A stretch of 27,741 bases of DNA from UBA8752 sp036159995 (GCA_036159995.1 JAYYEI010000034.1:1-27741); one strand, 5' to 3'; shown: positions 16,688 through 25,057, counted from the stretch's first letter. Numbers and translations: made by a program. The notes: generated from the sequence alone by a model not told the origin.

Positions 16688-16703
16688 GCTTCATTGATGA
16701 AGC
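16688..16703. repeat. Small hairpin downstream of the aminotransferase gene
   Basis: GCTTCA and TGAAGC form a 6-bp stem around TTGA, 47 bases past the aminotransferase stop. There is no following T-run, so termination is uncertain. Confidence 0.3.
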
Positions 16704-16749
16704 CGATCCATGTCGCGGATCCTGCGTCATCAATCGGGTCAGAGGGCCA

Positions 16750-17877
16750 TCAAAGCGCCTTCAACGCGGACAGCAAACACGCATTCTGCTCTGGACTGCC
16801 TATGGAGATTCGCAGCAGCCGGTTCAGGACGTGCTCCTTTTCCGGGTGCATGAATTGGCGCACCACCACACCCTGCTCCATCAACCCGGATTGAAGCGAG
16901 CGGGCATCGTCCGACAGGACCATGAAAAAGTTCCCTTCCCCTTCCACCACGACATGGGCCTCACCGATGGCCTCTTTGGCACTCTGAGTCACCCGCCCGC
17001 GCTCAGCAACAACCTCGGAAACACACGCCTTCAGCACATCACCGAACTCATTGAGCATCATAGCGCCCACAGCCTGGCTCAGGGCGTTGACCGGGAACGG
17101 CATCCGCGCGGCGTCCAGAACCCGAATCAGGTCGGGATGAGCCGTGGCAAAGCCCAACCGCAAGCCGGCCAAACCCAATTTGGACACGCTCAACAAGCAG
17201 ACAGCATTTCCGCAATCCACGACCTCATCGGCCAGAGACCGCACCGAAGCATATTCGATGTAGGCCTCATCCAGCACAAACAAGACGTCCGGGTGACGGG
17301 CCATCACCTCCTTCATGGCATCCGGATTGACCACACTGCCCGTCGGGTTGTTCGGAGTGGCCAGAAACAGAAGGTTCGGACGGACCATGTCCAGTGCCTC
17401 CTCCAAAGCATCTAGATCGGGAACGAGATTCGGCTCAAAATCAAAGGTGTGCGTCTCCAAGCCATGAGCAGTGGCTGCCATGCGATACGCTTCAAAGCTC
17501 ATTTCCGGCACCAGAATGCGGCCTGTCGATTGGCCCTGGCGCGGTTGACCAAACGCGGCACACAGACGGCCTACCAGATCATCGGCCCCATTGCCCACCG
17601 TCATCACATCCGCTGAACGGACCTGAAAATGTGCGGCTGCAGCCTGGCGCAAAGCCAAGCACGATCCATCGGGGTACCCAGCCAAGGCGATCTCAGAAGT
17701 CACTTCAGCCACCCGCCGTGACATGGCCTCCGACAGAGGAAACAGGGCCTCATTCCGGTCGAGCCGGACTGCCTCACTCAGTTGATTTGAAGCGAATTGA
17801 GGAGCCGAGGACAACAAGTCGTGCCGGACCAGGGAAAGGGCGGAAGCCGGTTGGTTGAATGGAGTCTGAGTGGACAT
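16750..17877 (-). CDS. HisC-like class I/II PLP aminotransferase
   Basis: The 375-residue protein belongs to the histidinol-phosphate/aromatic aminotransferase group. Visible motifs are VRLDRNEALFPLS (37-49), YPDGS..LR (68-77), TVGNGADDLV (93-102), PNNPTGSVV (175-183), DEAYIEY (203-209) with the PLP-contacting Asp203, and the Schiff-base lysine Lys233 in SKLGLAGLRLGF, with the phosphate-binding Arg240. HisC enzymes often also accept Phe, Tyr or Trp, and no other his gene is present. Its place between the trp operon and an HPPD-like gene makes an aromatic amino-acid substrate plausible, but this is inference. The ATG at 17877 is preferred over a TTG further upstream. It is 87 bases downstream of the VOC gene, so it may be in the same transcript or have its own promoter (ACACTTTG at 17899-17906). 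Confidence 0.85.
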   Translation of the reverse strand: MSTQTPFNQPASALSLVRHDLLSSAPQFASNQLSEAVRLDRNEALFPLSEAMSRRVAEVTSEIALAGYPDGSCLALRQAAAAHFQVRSADVMTVGNGADDLVGRLCAAFGQPRQGQSTGRILVPEMSFEAYRMAATAHGLETHTFDFEPNLVPDLDALEEALDMVRPNLLFLATPNNPTGSVVNPDAMKEVMARHPDVLFVLDEAYIEYASVRSLADEVVDCGNAVCLLSVSKLGLAGLRLGFATAHPDLIRVLDAARMPFPVNALSQAVGAMMLNEFGDVLKACVSEVVAERGRVTQSAKEAIGEAHVVVEGEGNFFMVLSDDARSLQSGLMEQGVVVRQFMHPEKEHVLNRLLRISIGSPEQNACLLSALKAL

Positions 17878-17927
17878 GGCGGGCCGTTTGGGTGACCGCA
17901 AAGTGTCTCCCGGTTTTGCCCGCCACG
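17875..17927 (-). promoter_or_regulatory. Long-range stem that would enclose the aminotransferase start codon
   Basis: On the minus strand CGTGGCGGGC (17927-17918) can pair with GCCCGCCATG (17884-17875): seven perfect G/C pairs, then U-A, one G-U and C-G, across a 33-base loop. The paired 3' arm ends in the ATG. A read-through transcript from the VOC gene could therefore hide this start. A transcript starting inside the loop would not. Confidence 0.35.
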
Positions 17928-17942
17928 ATGACGAATGTCATC
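17927..17942. repeat. Small hairpin after the VOC gene stop
   Basis: GATGAC and GTCATC form a perfect 6-bp stem around GAAT, 22 bases past the VOC stop. It lacks a T-run and touches the long-range stem at 17927, so the two folds could compete. Confidence 0.3.
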
Positions 17943-17964
17943 TCCGGTGATGAGGTTCGGCGGA

Positions 17965-18957
17965 TCAGCCTCCCTGCCGAGCGTAGACCTCAAGGTGAAA
18001 CCGGCCGACCTCTTCTCTCGCTCGGCTCAGTTCGTCACCATCGACTGGGTCCCCAAGGGCAGAGGCCAGCAAAATCAATTCCGACTGAATGGCAACCGCC
18101 GTCCGAATGGCGCGCTGACCAGTCACTCCATCCGGCATCGGCACCGTCACATGAACCCGACCCTTTCGCTCCTCGAGATGGAACTCGACACGAAAATCTC
18201 CGTCGGAAAGGGACCAGAGAAAGTCGACACGCGTACCCTCACGGCTGACCTTCAGGGGTACATCCTCCATCATTCGACGCTCAATCCAATTCCCTTGCTC
18301 ATTGAGCATCACCGTCTGGTGAGCGGTCCAAAGAGGCAAGCGTTTCAGATCTGCGATGAAATCCATTGTAGAAGCCAAAGGGCCCGGCAGTGAGGTTCGG
18401 ACCTCGCTGGGAACAGACTCAACTCCTTCCTCTTCATGGAGATACCTCCGCATCGAATTGGCCAGCTCGGCCATGTTGCCCTCTTTGAACGTGCCTTCCT
18501 CCGCCGTCTCGGTCCGTTCGATCAATTCGATGAAATACCCCGTTTGCTCTCTCGAGATGAACACCTGTCTCAAGCCACTCAATGGATCGTGGACGATGCG
18601 ATTGGACGTCGTGGCGATCCCGGCCTCCTCCAGATGGCGGAAGGCTTTGGCAAGGTTATCCACCGCGTATGCGATGTGATGAATGCCCGGGCCATGGGCC
18701 TCGAGATACTTCCTGAAAATGCTGTCCTCCGTCAACCCCTCGGTCACCACCACCACACGCGACGGGTCACCGGGAAGGTGAAGAACATGGTTCAACATGT
18801 CGAATTCACCTTCGGGCGCACTTCCTGCATTGACCTTCTGTTCTCGGACCCAACCGAACCCAAGCACCTCGGTGTGGAATCGACTGCATTCGGCTGCATT
18901 TGGGACGATCAGCGTGTAATGGTCGAAACGTCCAAGAGAGAGTGGAAAGGGGTTCAT
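17965..18957 (-). CDS. VOC (HPPD-like) metalloenzyme domain fused to a SRPBCC-like domain
   Basis: The 330-residue protein has two parts. Residues 8-150 are a vicinal-oxygen-chelate domain: FDHYTLIV (His13), EVLGF, the HGPGIHHIAYAVDNL block (His94) and GYFIELIER (Glu144). These give the two-His, one-Glu metal site and closely recall the catalytic half of 4-hydroxyphenylpyruvate dioxygenase or methylmalonyl-CoA epimerase. Residues about 160-330 resemble a SRPBCC (START/polyketide-cyclase/AHSA1) fold, with LPLWTAHQTVML, GNWIERRM, WSLSDGDFRVEFH and a long C-terminal helix; this second assignment rests on pattern only. True HPPD has two VOC modules, so it is not a standard HPPD. The start overlaps the FAD oxidase stop as ATGA, which suggests that the two enzymes act together. 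Confidence 0.75.
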   Translation of the reverse strand: MNPFPLSLGRFDHYTLIVPNAAECSRFHTEVLGFGWVREQKVNAGSAPEGEFDMLNHVLHLPGDPSRVVVVTEGLTEDSIFRKYLEAHGPGIHHIAYAVDNLAKAFRHLEEAGIATTSNRIVHDPLSGLRQVFISREQTGYFIELIERTETAEEGTFKEGNMAELANSMRRYLHEEEGVESVPSEVRTSLPGPLASTMDFIADLKRLPLWTAHQTVMLNEQGNWIERRMMEDVPLKVSREGTRVDFLWSLSDGDFRVEFHLEERKGRVHVTVPMPDGVTGQRAIRTAVAIQSELILLASALGDPVDGDELSRAREEVGRFHLEVYARQGG

Positions 18958-20639
18958 GTTGAATCAGAATGAAGAAAGACACCGAAAGACGATTGGAACA
19001 AGCCATCGGGGTCCCATCGATTTCGGGCTTGGACAAGTTGAGGCCAAATCGGACCGAAATGACGCTTCCAAAAGGCGAGGTCTTCCGGAGGCGTATCGGG
19101 CAGATAGCGTTCCCCACCCGCTCTCAACACGCGCTCAAAGACCGCCTCATTGTCCGCCATCAACTCCGAGATCCTCTCGGGAGTCGCCGGATCTGCCCGA
19201 CGCAAAAGGCCCCAAAAAAAACAGCACTCCGTGCGGGGAAGCCGAAACCATGGTGCGGAAACCACATCCGTTTTCAAGGGGAAAAACAACACGGGTCCGT
19301 CTCCGATGTCTTCCACCGGCCGGAGTCGATCGAATTCCGCTTCCAACAGGGAGAGCCCCTCCGCGTCCATCGGCACCCATGCACACAACTCTGGATGGGG
19401 CGCCGCACCGCGAAACTGTTCTTCAAGAACAAGGGGCGGGACCCGAAAGCAGAAAGAGGTCCAGTCCATTTCCCAAGCATGGACCAGCCCTTCCTCACAA
19501 TTCAATTTGGCCGGATCAACCAGCTCATGGGTCTCTCCATGTGGCCCCCCGATGAAGTCCACCAGTTCGAGATTGTACACCCATTGCCCCGGCACCTCAA
19601 GCAAGGCCTTGTCCACCTTTTCCTCATCGAGGGGCATGGTTTCCGTCGAGTTCATCTTGGTGACGATGGACTCCCGCGTTTTGCGAGCAGCGAAGGCGTG
19701 GATCAAATCGGCACTGCGCGCGCGAGTGTGATTCTCAATGTCGGACATCATGGCGCGGATGGAACCGTAACTCGCCTGAACAAGCCTCACCTTGTTGGGC
19801 GCGGCTTCCAGCGGAATCCAAGCCCGTGTGATGATGCCGAATGTCCCATGTGTTCCGCGCACGGCATCGAAGAGGTCCTGATGGTGATGGGAGCTGCATC
19901 TGATCACCTCTCCGGTTCCCGTGACCACCTCCAATTCCAGCACATGATCCATCTGCGTGCCCCTCCAAAAGGACATGAATCCGAATCCCCCCATGGAGAG
20001 GGTACCCCCCACGGAAACCTTGAGCCAGTCCGTCACGATCGGGGGCGTTCTGCCCCGCTCCGTGGCAGCCATCAGAACCACATCCCAACCGGCTCCGGCC
20101 TCAACTTCAATGTGGTCATCCGTCACGGCCAACACACGGTTCATGGATTTCATGTCCAACACCAATCCGCCCCGAACCTGCATCTGGGCTCCAGCGGAGT
20201 GAGCAAACCCTCGGGGAGACAGGCCAATGTTCTCTTCGCGACAGAACTGAATGGCGCGCACAACATCCCGTGTTCCCGCAGGGCGCAAAACGGCGGCGGG
20301 CCGCCGACGCCGAACCTTCCCAAAATCCCATGCGGCCATTTCAAGGCGTTCGCCCCCGGTCACGATTTCCCCGTCAAATTCCGGCAGCCGCGACACCCAA
20401 TCCGGCCCCTGGCCGTGGTTCTCGGCATGCTCCAGCGCAGCATCCCATGCCAAGGAGACTCGGGCCACCCTGGCGGCCCGGGTACCAGACCCTTCCAGCA
20501 GGGATACCCATGCCCTTTCCAACTCGCCACGGGCCAAGTCATGGGCCAGCGCCGTCTCCAAATCTTTGGGCGCAATGCTCAGACCGTGTTGCTCCAACCA
20601 CGTGCACCAAGCCGACGCATCAGGAGGCTTCACGTTCAT
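18954..20639 (-). CDS. FAD-linked oxidase, cytokinin-dehydrogenase-like
   Basis: The 561-residue protein has an FAD_binding_4 (PCMH-type) domain at about 112-275: RPAAVLRPAGTRDVVRAIQFC, RGFAHSAGAQ with His147 where cytokinin dehydrogenases attach FAD covalently, VEAGAGWDVVL, VGGTLSMGGFG and AVRGTHGTFGIIT. The C-terminal half ends with FWKRHFGPIWPQL and WDPDGLFQSSFGVF, the cytokinin-dehydrogenase/GlcD-like closing pattern. About 100 N-terminal residues are extra and unassigned. There is no signal peptide, so it acts in the cytoplasm. It probably oxidises an amine or alcohol; the substrate is unknown. The ATG at 20639 overlaps the stop of the exported protein, and its stop overlaps the VOC start. 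Upstream in-frame codons belong to the other gene. Confidence 0.85.
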   Translation of the reverse strand: MNVKPPDASAWCTWLEQHGLSIAPKDLETALAHDLARGELERAWVSLLEGSGTRAARVARVSLAWDAALEHAENHGQGPDWVSRLPEFDGEIVTGGERLEMAAWDFGKVRRRRPAAVLRPAGTRDVVRAIQFCREENIGLSPRGFAHSAGAQMQVRGGLVLDMKSMNRVLAVTDDHIEVEAGAGWDVVLMAATERGRTPPIVTDWLKVSVGGTLSMGGFGFMSFWRGTQMDHVLELEVVTGTGEVIRCSSHHHQDLFDAVRGTHGTFGIITRAWIPLEAAPNKVRLVQASYGSIRAMMSDIENHTRARSADLIHAFAARKTRESIVTKMNSTETMPLDEEKVDKALLEVPGQWVYNLELVDFIGGPHGETHELVDPAKLNCEEGLVHAWEMDWTSFCFRVPPLVLEEQFRGAAPHPELCAWVPMDAEGLSLLEAEFDRLRPVEDIGDGPVLFFPLKTDVVSAPWFRLPRTECCFFWGLLRRADPATPERISELMADNEAVFERVLRAGGERYLPDTPPEDLAFWKRHFGPIWPQLVQARNRWDPDGLFQSSFGVFLHSDST

Positions 20640-22612
20640 TGTTTGATCACCCGGAAATGCGCGGTTTGCGACCCAGTCTCTCCGACGAGACGGAAGATGT
20701 GCACACCCGTTGGCCACGCCCTGACATCCCATTCCGTCCAAGGAGACGCCCCAAGCGCCCTGGATTCACAGACTCTCCCTTGAGCGTCCAATCGATGGAC
20801 CGTTCCACCCCACCACTCAGGCTCCACTTCAAGTCGGAACTCACTCTGGGCAGGATTGGGCACCACTCGCCAAGTCAGCGGTTGAGCTTCACTCAGACCC
20901 ACGTATTCCCAAGACTCGGACTGTGACACTGGGCAATCGGCGAAATCCGTAACCCACACGGAGTAGCTGCCTTCCCCGGGATTGGTCAGGACCAGGCCCG
21001 TCTCCCCCTCAAGTTCCGTAGCGCCTTCCCACCATTGGACCGAGGCGAAGTCGCCTTCGATGACCAGGTCTCCGGCCGCATCCTGGATGACCTCGGGGGC
21101 CTCGAGCGGCCAGCAGACCAGCAGAGAGTCGCTGGCCAAGGGGCAGCCGAGGCTGGACACCGATTCGACGCGGTACCAGCCGCTCTCCATCGGAAACCAG
21201 ACATGGCCCCCGGCCAAGAGGGTGTCGGCCAGCTCACCATTGACATACCAGGCCCACCATGGGTGGTCTACGCTCGCCTCGAGCCCCATCGGAATGCCGT
21301 TGGCCTCGTTGAGCGTCAAGGGCATGCCGGCATCGGGCAGGCAAAACAAGATGGAATCGGACATCGCCGAACACCCATTGGAATCCAGCGCCATGACGGT
21401 GTACCACCCACTCTGTTCGGGCAAATAGACCGCGTCCGGTCCTCCGGCCACCGTCGATCCCGACAGGGACCAAGAGTACTGGAGCAGGCTGTCGTTGGGA
21501 CAGGCCACCCCGTCCACGCCGTCCAACACGATGCCGACCTCAGGCAACGGGTAGACCACGAGTTCGGCCGCATCCACCACCGTCACCACCGGATCGAGGC
21601 CGATGGTCAGCTGGGCGTTGCTCGGGTTGGCATCGATGGAAATCGTGCCGGGGCCGTTCGGGGTGAACGGGGCCCAGCCGAGCCAATCGTCCCCGTCGAA
21701 GAGATCCTCGTCATAGAAGTCGACGGCGTACGGCGGGTTGTTCAGGACCACATTCAGACCGGTCCACGTCGCCGACCCCGCATCGTCGACGGTGCTCGAG
21801 GTGTAGACCACATTGTCGTTGCCATCCTTCAGGGTGAAGTAAGGGTCCGGGTTGCCGAAGAAATCGTCCCAACCGCCCCCACCGGTGCTGAAGAGCTGCA
21901 CCTGCTGGAGGACCTGGTCGAGGATGGTGGTTTCCAGCGTAATGGTCTCGGTGCCGGCCGTGCCGAAATACAGGCTGTCGAGGGCATCACCCGACGCCGC
22001 GCCGTTGGAGCCCAGCGTCCACTGGTGATCGGTGACCTGGTTGCCCTCACCGAAGACGGTCGCTTCGAAACTCGCCCAGACTTCACCGCATCCCGCAGCC
22101 GGTTCGAAACTGAAGGAGCTGGTGCCGCCTGCCCCGGGGTCGATCACGAGGGTCAGGCTGAAGGATTCCGTCACTTCCTGTTCGAAGCCGAGGGCGGTCA
22201 CGGTGGCCAAGATGCCAAGCTGCACATCGAAGACGCCCGGAAAAGGCGGCTCTCCGCACAGGGTGGCGCACCCGGCGGTCTGTCCCGCAGCCGGTTCATA
22301 CACGCCGTCCTCGTCGTCGAATGTCAGGTCCATGCCCGGTGGCAAGCCCGCCACGCTGGTGATGATGACCGAATTGAGGGTGGCCACGAGGCCGGAGCCG
22401 GGGTCTGTGATCTCGGCGGGAATGGACACGCTGACCACGGTCTCATAAGGTTCGCCAGCCGTCCCGGAGGGCAGTGTTTCCGGGCACAGGGTCGGGAATC
22501 CGTCTGCGGATCCGCAATTCGGGTCCACTTCACAGTCCGCGCATTGGGACCACAGAAAGGACGAAAAAACGAGCTGGCTCCAGACGAGGAGAACACAAGC
22601 AATCGGCTTCAT
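20636..22612 (-). CDS. Exported Ig-like repeat protein with T9SS sorting domain
   Basis: The 658-residue protein starts with a signal peptide (CVLLVWSQLVFSSFLWSQ) followed by a Cys-rich stretch and a putative-Ig segment (LPSGTAGEPYETVVSV ... GLPPGMDLTFDD). A central region rich in Asp and Gly follows (DGNDNVVYTSSTVDD, DEDLFDGDDWLGW). Then come three related Ig-like units ending in WYTVMALDSNGC, WYRVESVSSLGC and SYSVWVTDFADC, of a kind common in gliding Bacteroidota. Residues about 585-658 are a type A T9SS tail (WRVVPNPAQSEFRLEV ... PTGVHIFRLVGE ... AHFRVIKQ). No enzyme motif is seen. The ATG at 22612 directly starts the signal peptide. It shares a 71-base divergent region with the protease gene, and its stop overlaps the FAD oxidase start. 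Confidence 0.9.
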   Translation of the reverse strand: MKPIACVLLVWSQLVFSSFLWSQCADCEVDPNCGSADGFPTLCPETLPSGTAGEPYETVVSVSIPAEITDPGSGLVATLNSVIITSVAGLPPGMDLTFDDEDGVYEPAAGQTAGCATLCGEPPFPGVFDVQLGILATVTALGFEQEVTESFSLTLVIDPGAGGTSSFSFEPAAGCGEVWASFEATVFGEGNQVTDHQWTLGSNGAASGDALDSLYFGTAGTETITLETTILDQVLQQVQLFSTGGGGWDDFFGNPDPYFTLKDGNDNVVYTSSTVDDAGSATWTGLNVVLNNPPYAVDFYDEDLFDGDDWLGWAPFTPNGPGTISIDANPSNAQLTIGLDPVVTVVDAAELVVYPLPEVGIVLDGVDGVACPNDSLLQYSWSLSGSTVAGGPDAVYLPEQSGWYTVMALDSNGCSAMSDSILFCLPDAGMPLTLNEANGIPMGLEASVDHPWWAWYVNGELADTLLAGGHVWFPMESGWYRVESVSSLGCPLASDSLLVCWPLEAPEVIQDAAGDLVIEGDFASVQWWEGATELEGETGLVLTNPGEGSYSVWVTDFADCPVSQSESWEYVGLSEAQPLTWRVVPNPAQSEFRLEVEPEWWGGTVHRLDAQGRVCESRALGASPWTEWDVRAWPTGVHIFRLVGETGSQTAHFRVIKQ

Positions 22613-22671
22613 GCTGTTAAGATGCACATTTCCCCGCGCCCTCGGCCCGGCACGAGGCATGGTGAAGGCCT

Positions 22672-22679
22672 TAATTTTC
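22672..22679 (+). promoter_or_regulatory. -7-like promoter box before the subtilase gene
   Basis: TAATTTTC agrees with TAnnTTTG at five of six fixed bases and stands 12 bases before the ATG at 22684. The opposite-strand gene has CATCTTAA at the same spacing (22617-22624). No clear -33 element is seen. Confidence 0.45.
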
Positions 22680-22683
22680 GACC

Positions 22684-24912
22684 ATGTGCCCTGCCCACCT
22701 TCCCGCTCTTTGGATTTTCCTCCTGCTGATTCTCCCGGGGCGCGCCGAGGCTCAAGGCCCCGTGCGGGCCATGTCGGCGCAGCAGGCCCTTCAGGAAATG
22801 AACGGTTTGATCCAGACACACCCTGAGGCCAAAGCCTTCTATGAAGCGGCGAAAGGCGCCTACCCCTTGGCGTGGGTAGATGGGCGTCCAACCGTGGGGT
22901 TCATTGGTCAGCTCAATGACCTGATCACCACACAGGAATGGTTGGCGTGGGCCGAGGCCGAACCGGCCATCACGCCGGGCACCTGCCGGTATGGCATCGC
23001 CTCGTTCCGGATCGACGCCCATCACCTCGACCTCATCGACGGACTGCCGATGGATCGGGTGGAGTTGGCGTCCAAAGCGGTGCCCGACCTCGAGCGGGCC
23101 CGCGTTGGCACCCGCGTCGATAGCGTCCACGCCGGCATCAACCTGCCGCAGGCCTTTCACGGGGAGGGCGTGTTGATCGGCGTGCTAGACTGGGGGTTCG
23201 ACTACACCCACCCCAACTTCTACGACACCACCCTCACGTCCACGCGCATTCGAGGCGCATGGGACCAGTACCGCCAATCCGGTCCCGCCCCGACCGGCTT
23301 CGAGTACGGCACGGTGGCCGAGTCCCCAGCGGACTTGATGGCCATGGGCAGCGACACGGCCAACGTCTACTCCTACTCCACCCACGGCACCCACGTAGCC
23401 GGCATCGCCGGCGGATCGGGGTGCGGCATCGGGCTGCACGGCATGGCTCCGGCTGCAGAGTTCCTCTTTGCCACCCTCATGGTCGACGAGGCCTCCGCCC
23501 TCGACGCCTTTGCCTGGATGCAGGACTTGGCCGAAGCCGACAACAAGCGCCTCGTCATCAACAACAGCTGGGGCCTCCCACAATGGGGCACCCCAGACGG
23601 CACGGCGCTCAGCAATCAGTTCATCGACGCCATGTCCGACGAGGGCGTGGTATTTGTCACCTCCAACGGCAACAACGGCGACAGCGACTTCCACTTCGAC
23701 CACACCTTCACCGCTCCCGGCGATACAGTACGCTCACTCGTCACTTTCTACCCCTTGTCCTCCAACCCCAACGCATGGGGCCAGAGCCTTCACCTCTGGG
23801 GCGAGCCGGGACGGACCATCGAGGCCAGCCTCAGCTTTGCGGACGGCGCCTTCAACCCCTCGGGCAACACGCCGTGGATCCTCACGGAGGACGGGTCCGG
23901 CATGTGGGAGGAAGAGATCGTGATCAATGGGGACGACACTGTCTTCTATGACGTCGTGGTGGAACAGAGCCACCCGGCCAATGGCCGACCGTTCCTCCAA
24001 ATCCGCGTCCACAAGGGCCAGTCCAACATCAACGTGATTCTGCAGGTGACCTCCCCCCTCGGCAAAGTCCACGCGTGGAACCATACCTACCTGTCCAACG
24101 ACGTCGGCAACTGGGGCTACGACTTCAGCTCAGCGGGACAGCCCGGCTGGACGGCGGGGGACCCAAACTATAGCGTCCAGCATCCCGCTTGCTCCCAGAA
24201 CGTCATCGCCGTCGGCGCGCACAGTGCGGACTTCGTCAATTCCGGAGGCAATGAAATCGGAGGACAACTCGCCTTCTTCAGCTCCTTCGGTCCCACGCTG
24301 GACGGCCGGTTGAAGCCCAGCCTCAGCGGCCCCGGCGTCAACGTTGAGTCCTCCTTGAGCTCTTTTCGAGACGGCTCGTACAACGTCACAGAAACAGTCG
24401 AATTCGAGGGCACGACCTACGAGTTCGCCCGGCTGTCCGGCACCAGCATGAGCAGCCCCGCCATCGCCGGGATCGTCGCCCTCATGCTGGAGGCCAACCC
24501 TGCCCTCTCATCCGACCAGGTCCGCACCATCCTCGAGGAGACCGCCCGGGAGGACAACAACACCGGCACAATCCCCGAAGAAGGCAACACCGTCTGGGGC
24601 CACGGCAAGGTCACCGCCACCGCCGCTATCCAAGCCGCCCTCGCCCTGAATCCCGTGGAGGCCTCCGACCCAAGGACCGCTCGATTCATGGCCTACCCCA
24701 ACCCCGCTCGAGAAGAAACCACCCTGTCCGGCCTCACACCCGGTGCGTCCTGGGAGGCAGAGCTACACGGCCTCGATGGCCGTTTGATTCGCCGATTCGC
24801 AGGGACGGGCAACCAGTCCTTGGACCTGACCAACATTTGTGAAGGGCTCTATGTAATCACTGTGGTCGACGACAAGGCAACATCTCAATCGATGAGGGTC
24901 ATCGTAGAATGA
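22684..24912 (+). CDS. Subtilisin-family (S8) serine protease with T9SS sorting domain
   Basis: The 742-residue protein has a signal peptide (LPALWIFLLLILPGRAEAQ) and a short propeptide-like region to about residue 150. The S8 catalytic domain follows: Asp169 in GVLDWGFDYTHP, His234 in THGTHVAG, oxyanion Asn330 in VTSNGN and Ser588 in SGTSMSSPAIAG. A long insert of about 200 residues (350-550) between Asn and Ser is likely a beta-rich domain. Residues about 665-742 are a T9SS tail (FMAYPNPAREETTLSGL ... ICEGLYVITVVDD ... MRVIVE). It is predicted to be a secreted or surface endopeptidase for nutrient acquisition or processing of surface proteins. It is divergent from the exported Ig-like gene and followed by a terminator 31 bases after the stop. 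Confidence 0.95.
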   Translation: MCPAHLPALWIFLLLILPGRAEAQGPVRAMSAQQALQEMNGLIQTHPEAKAFYEAAKGAYPLAWVDGRPTVGFIGQLNDLITTQEWLAWAEAEPAITPGTCRYGIASFRIDAHHLDLIDGLPMDRVELASKAVPDLERARVGTRVDSVHAGINLPQAFHGEGVLIGVLDWGFDYTHPNFYDTTLTSTRIRGAWDQYRQSGPAPTGFEYGTVAESPADLMAMGSDTANVYSYSTHGTHVAGIAGGSGCGIGLHGMAPAAEFLFATLMVDEASALDAFAWMQDLAEADNKRLVINNSWGLPQWGTPDGTALSNQFIDAMSDEGVVFVTSNGNNGDSDFHFDHTFTAPGDTVRSLVTFYPLSSNPNAWGQSLHLWGEPGRTIEASLSFADGAFNPSGNTPWILTEDGSGMWEEEIVINGDDTVFYDVVVEQSHPANGRPFLQIRVHKGQSNINVILQVTSPLGKVHAWNHTYLSNDVGNWGYDFSSAGQPGWTAGDPNYSVQHPACSQNVIAVGAHSADFVNSGGNEIGGQLAFFSSFGPTLDGRLKPSLSGPGVNVESSLSSFRDGSYNVTETVEFEGTTYEFARLSGTSMSSPAIAGIVALMLEANPALSSDQVRTILEETAREDNNTGTIPEEGNTVWGHGKVTATAAIQAALALNPVEASDPRTARFMAYPNPAREETTLSGLTPGASWEAELHGLDGRLIRRFAGTGNQSLDLTNICEGLYVITVVDDKATSQSMRVIVE

Positions 24913-24942
24913 TGAAGGAGACAAAGCCCCCTTACTGATTCT

Positions 24943-24971
24943 AAAACGGAGGTCCATGTGGCATCCGTTTT
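24943..24971 (+). terminator. Intrinsic terminator after the protease gene
   Basis: AAAACGGA and TCCGTTTT form a perfect 8-bp stem around a 13-base loop. The stem ends in four Ts followed by CATTT, and the opposite strand also ends in Ts. It lies 31 bases after the protease stop. Confidence 0.6.
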
Positions 24972-25039
24972 CATTTCTCACCGACTCCCTTCCACGATGG
25001 GCCCCCGACTTATTCAAATTCAGGGGCAAGGCGTCAAAA

Positions 25040-25057
25040 GCCGTTGGGGTCAACGGC
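25040..25057. repeat. Hairpin in the protease-fabH gap
   Basis: GCCGTTG and CAACGGC form a perfect 7-bp stem around GGGT. On the minus strand it is followed by CTTTTG on the outer side, so a weak minus-strand terminator is possible. The plus strand has no T-run. Confidence 0.35.

Noticed and set aside
16750..17877. Calling the aminotransferase histidinol-phosphate aminotransferase (hisC)
   Set aside because: The motifs fit, but there are no his genes nearby and family members vary in substrate, so no symbol is given.
17965..18957. Calling the VOC protein 4-hydroxyphenylpyruvate dioxygenase
   Set aside because: It has only one VOC-like half and the second half does not look like an HPPD module.
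18969..20783. A 604-codon open frame on the strand opposite the FAD oxidase, and a similar 564-codon frame at 21035-22729
   Set aside because: They mirror real genes that carry recognisable domains, have no motifs or signal peptides of their own, and are expected in G/C-rich third-position DNA. The same holds for long plus-strand frames inside 1-4023 and 10868-12052.
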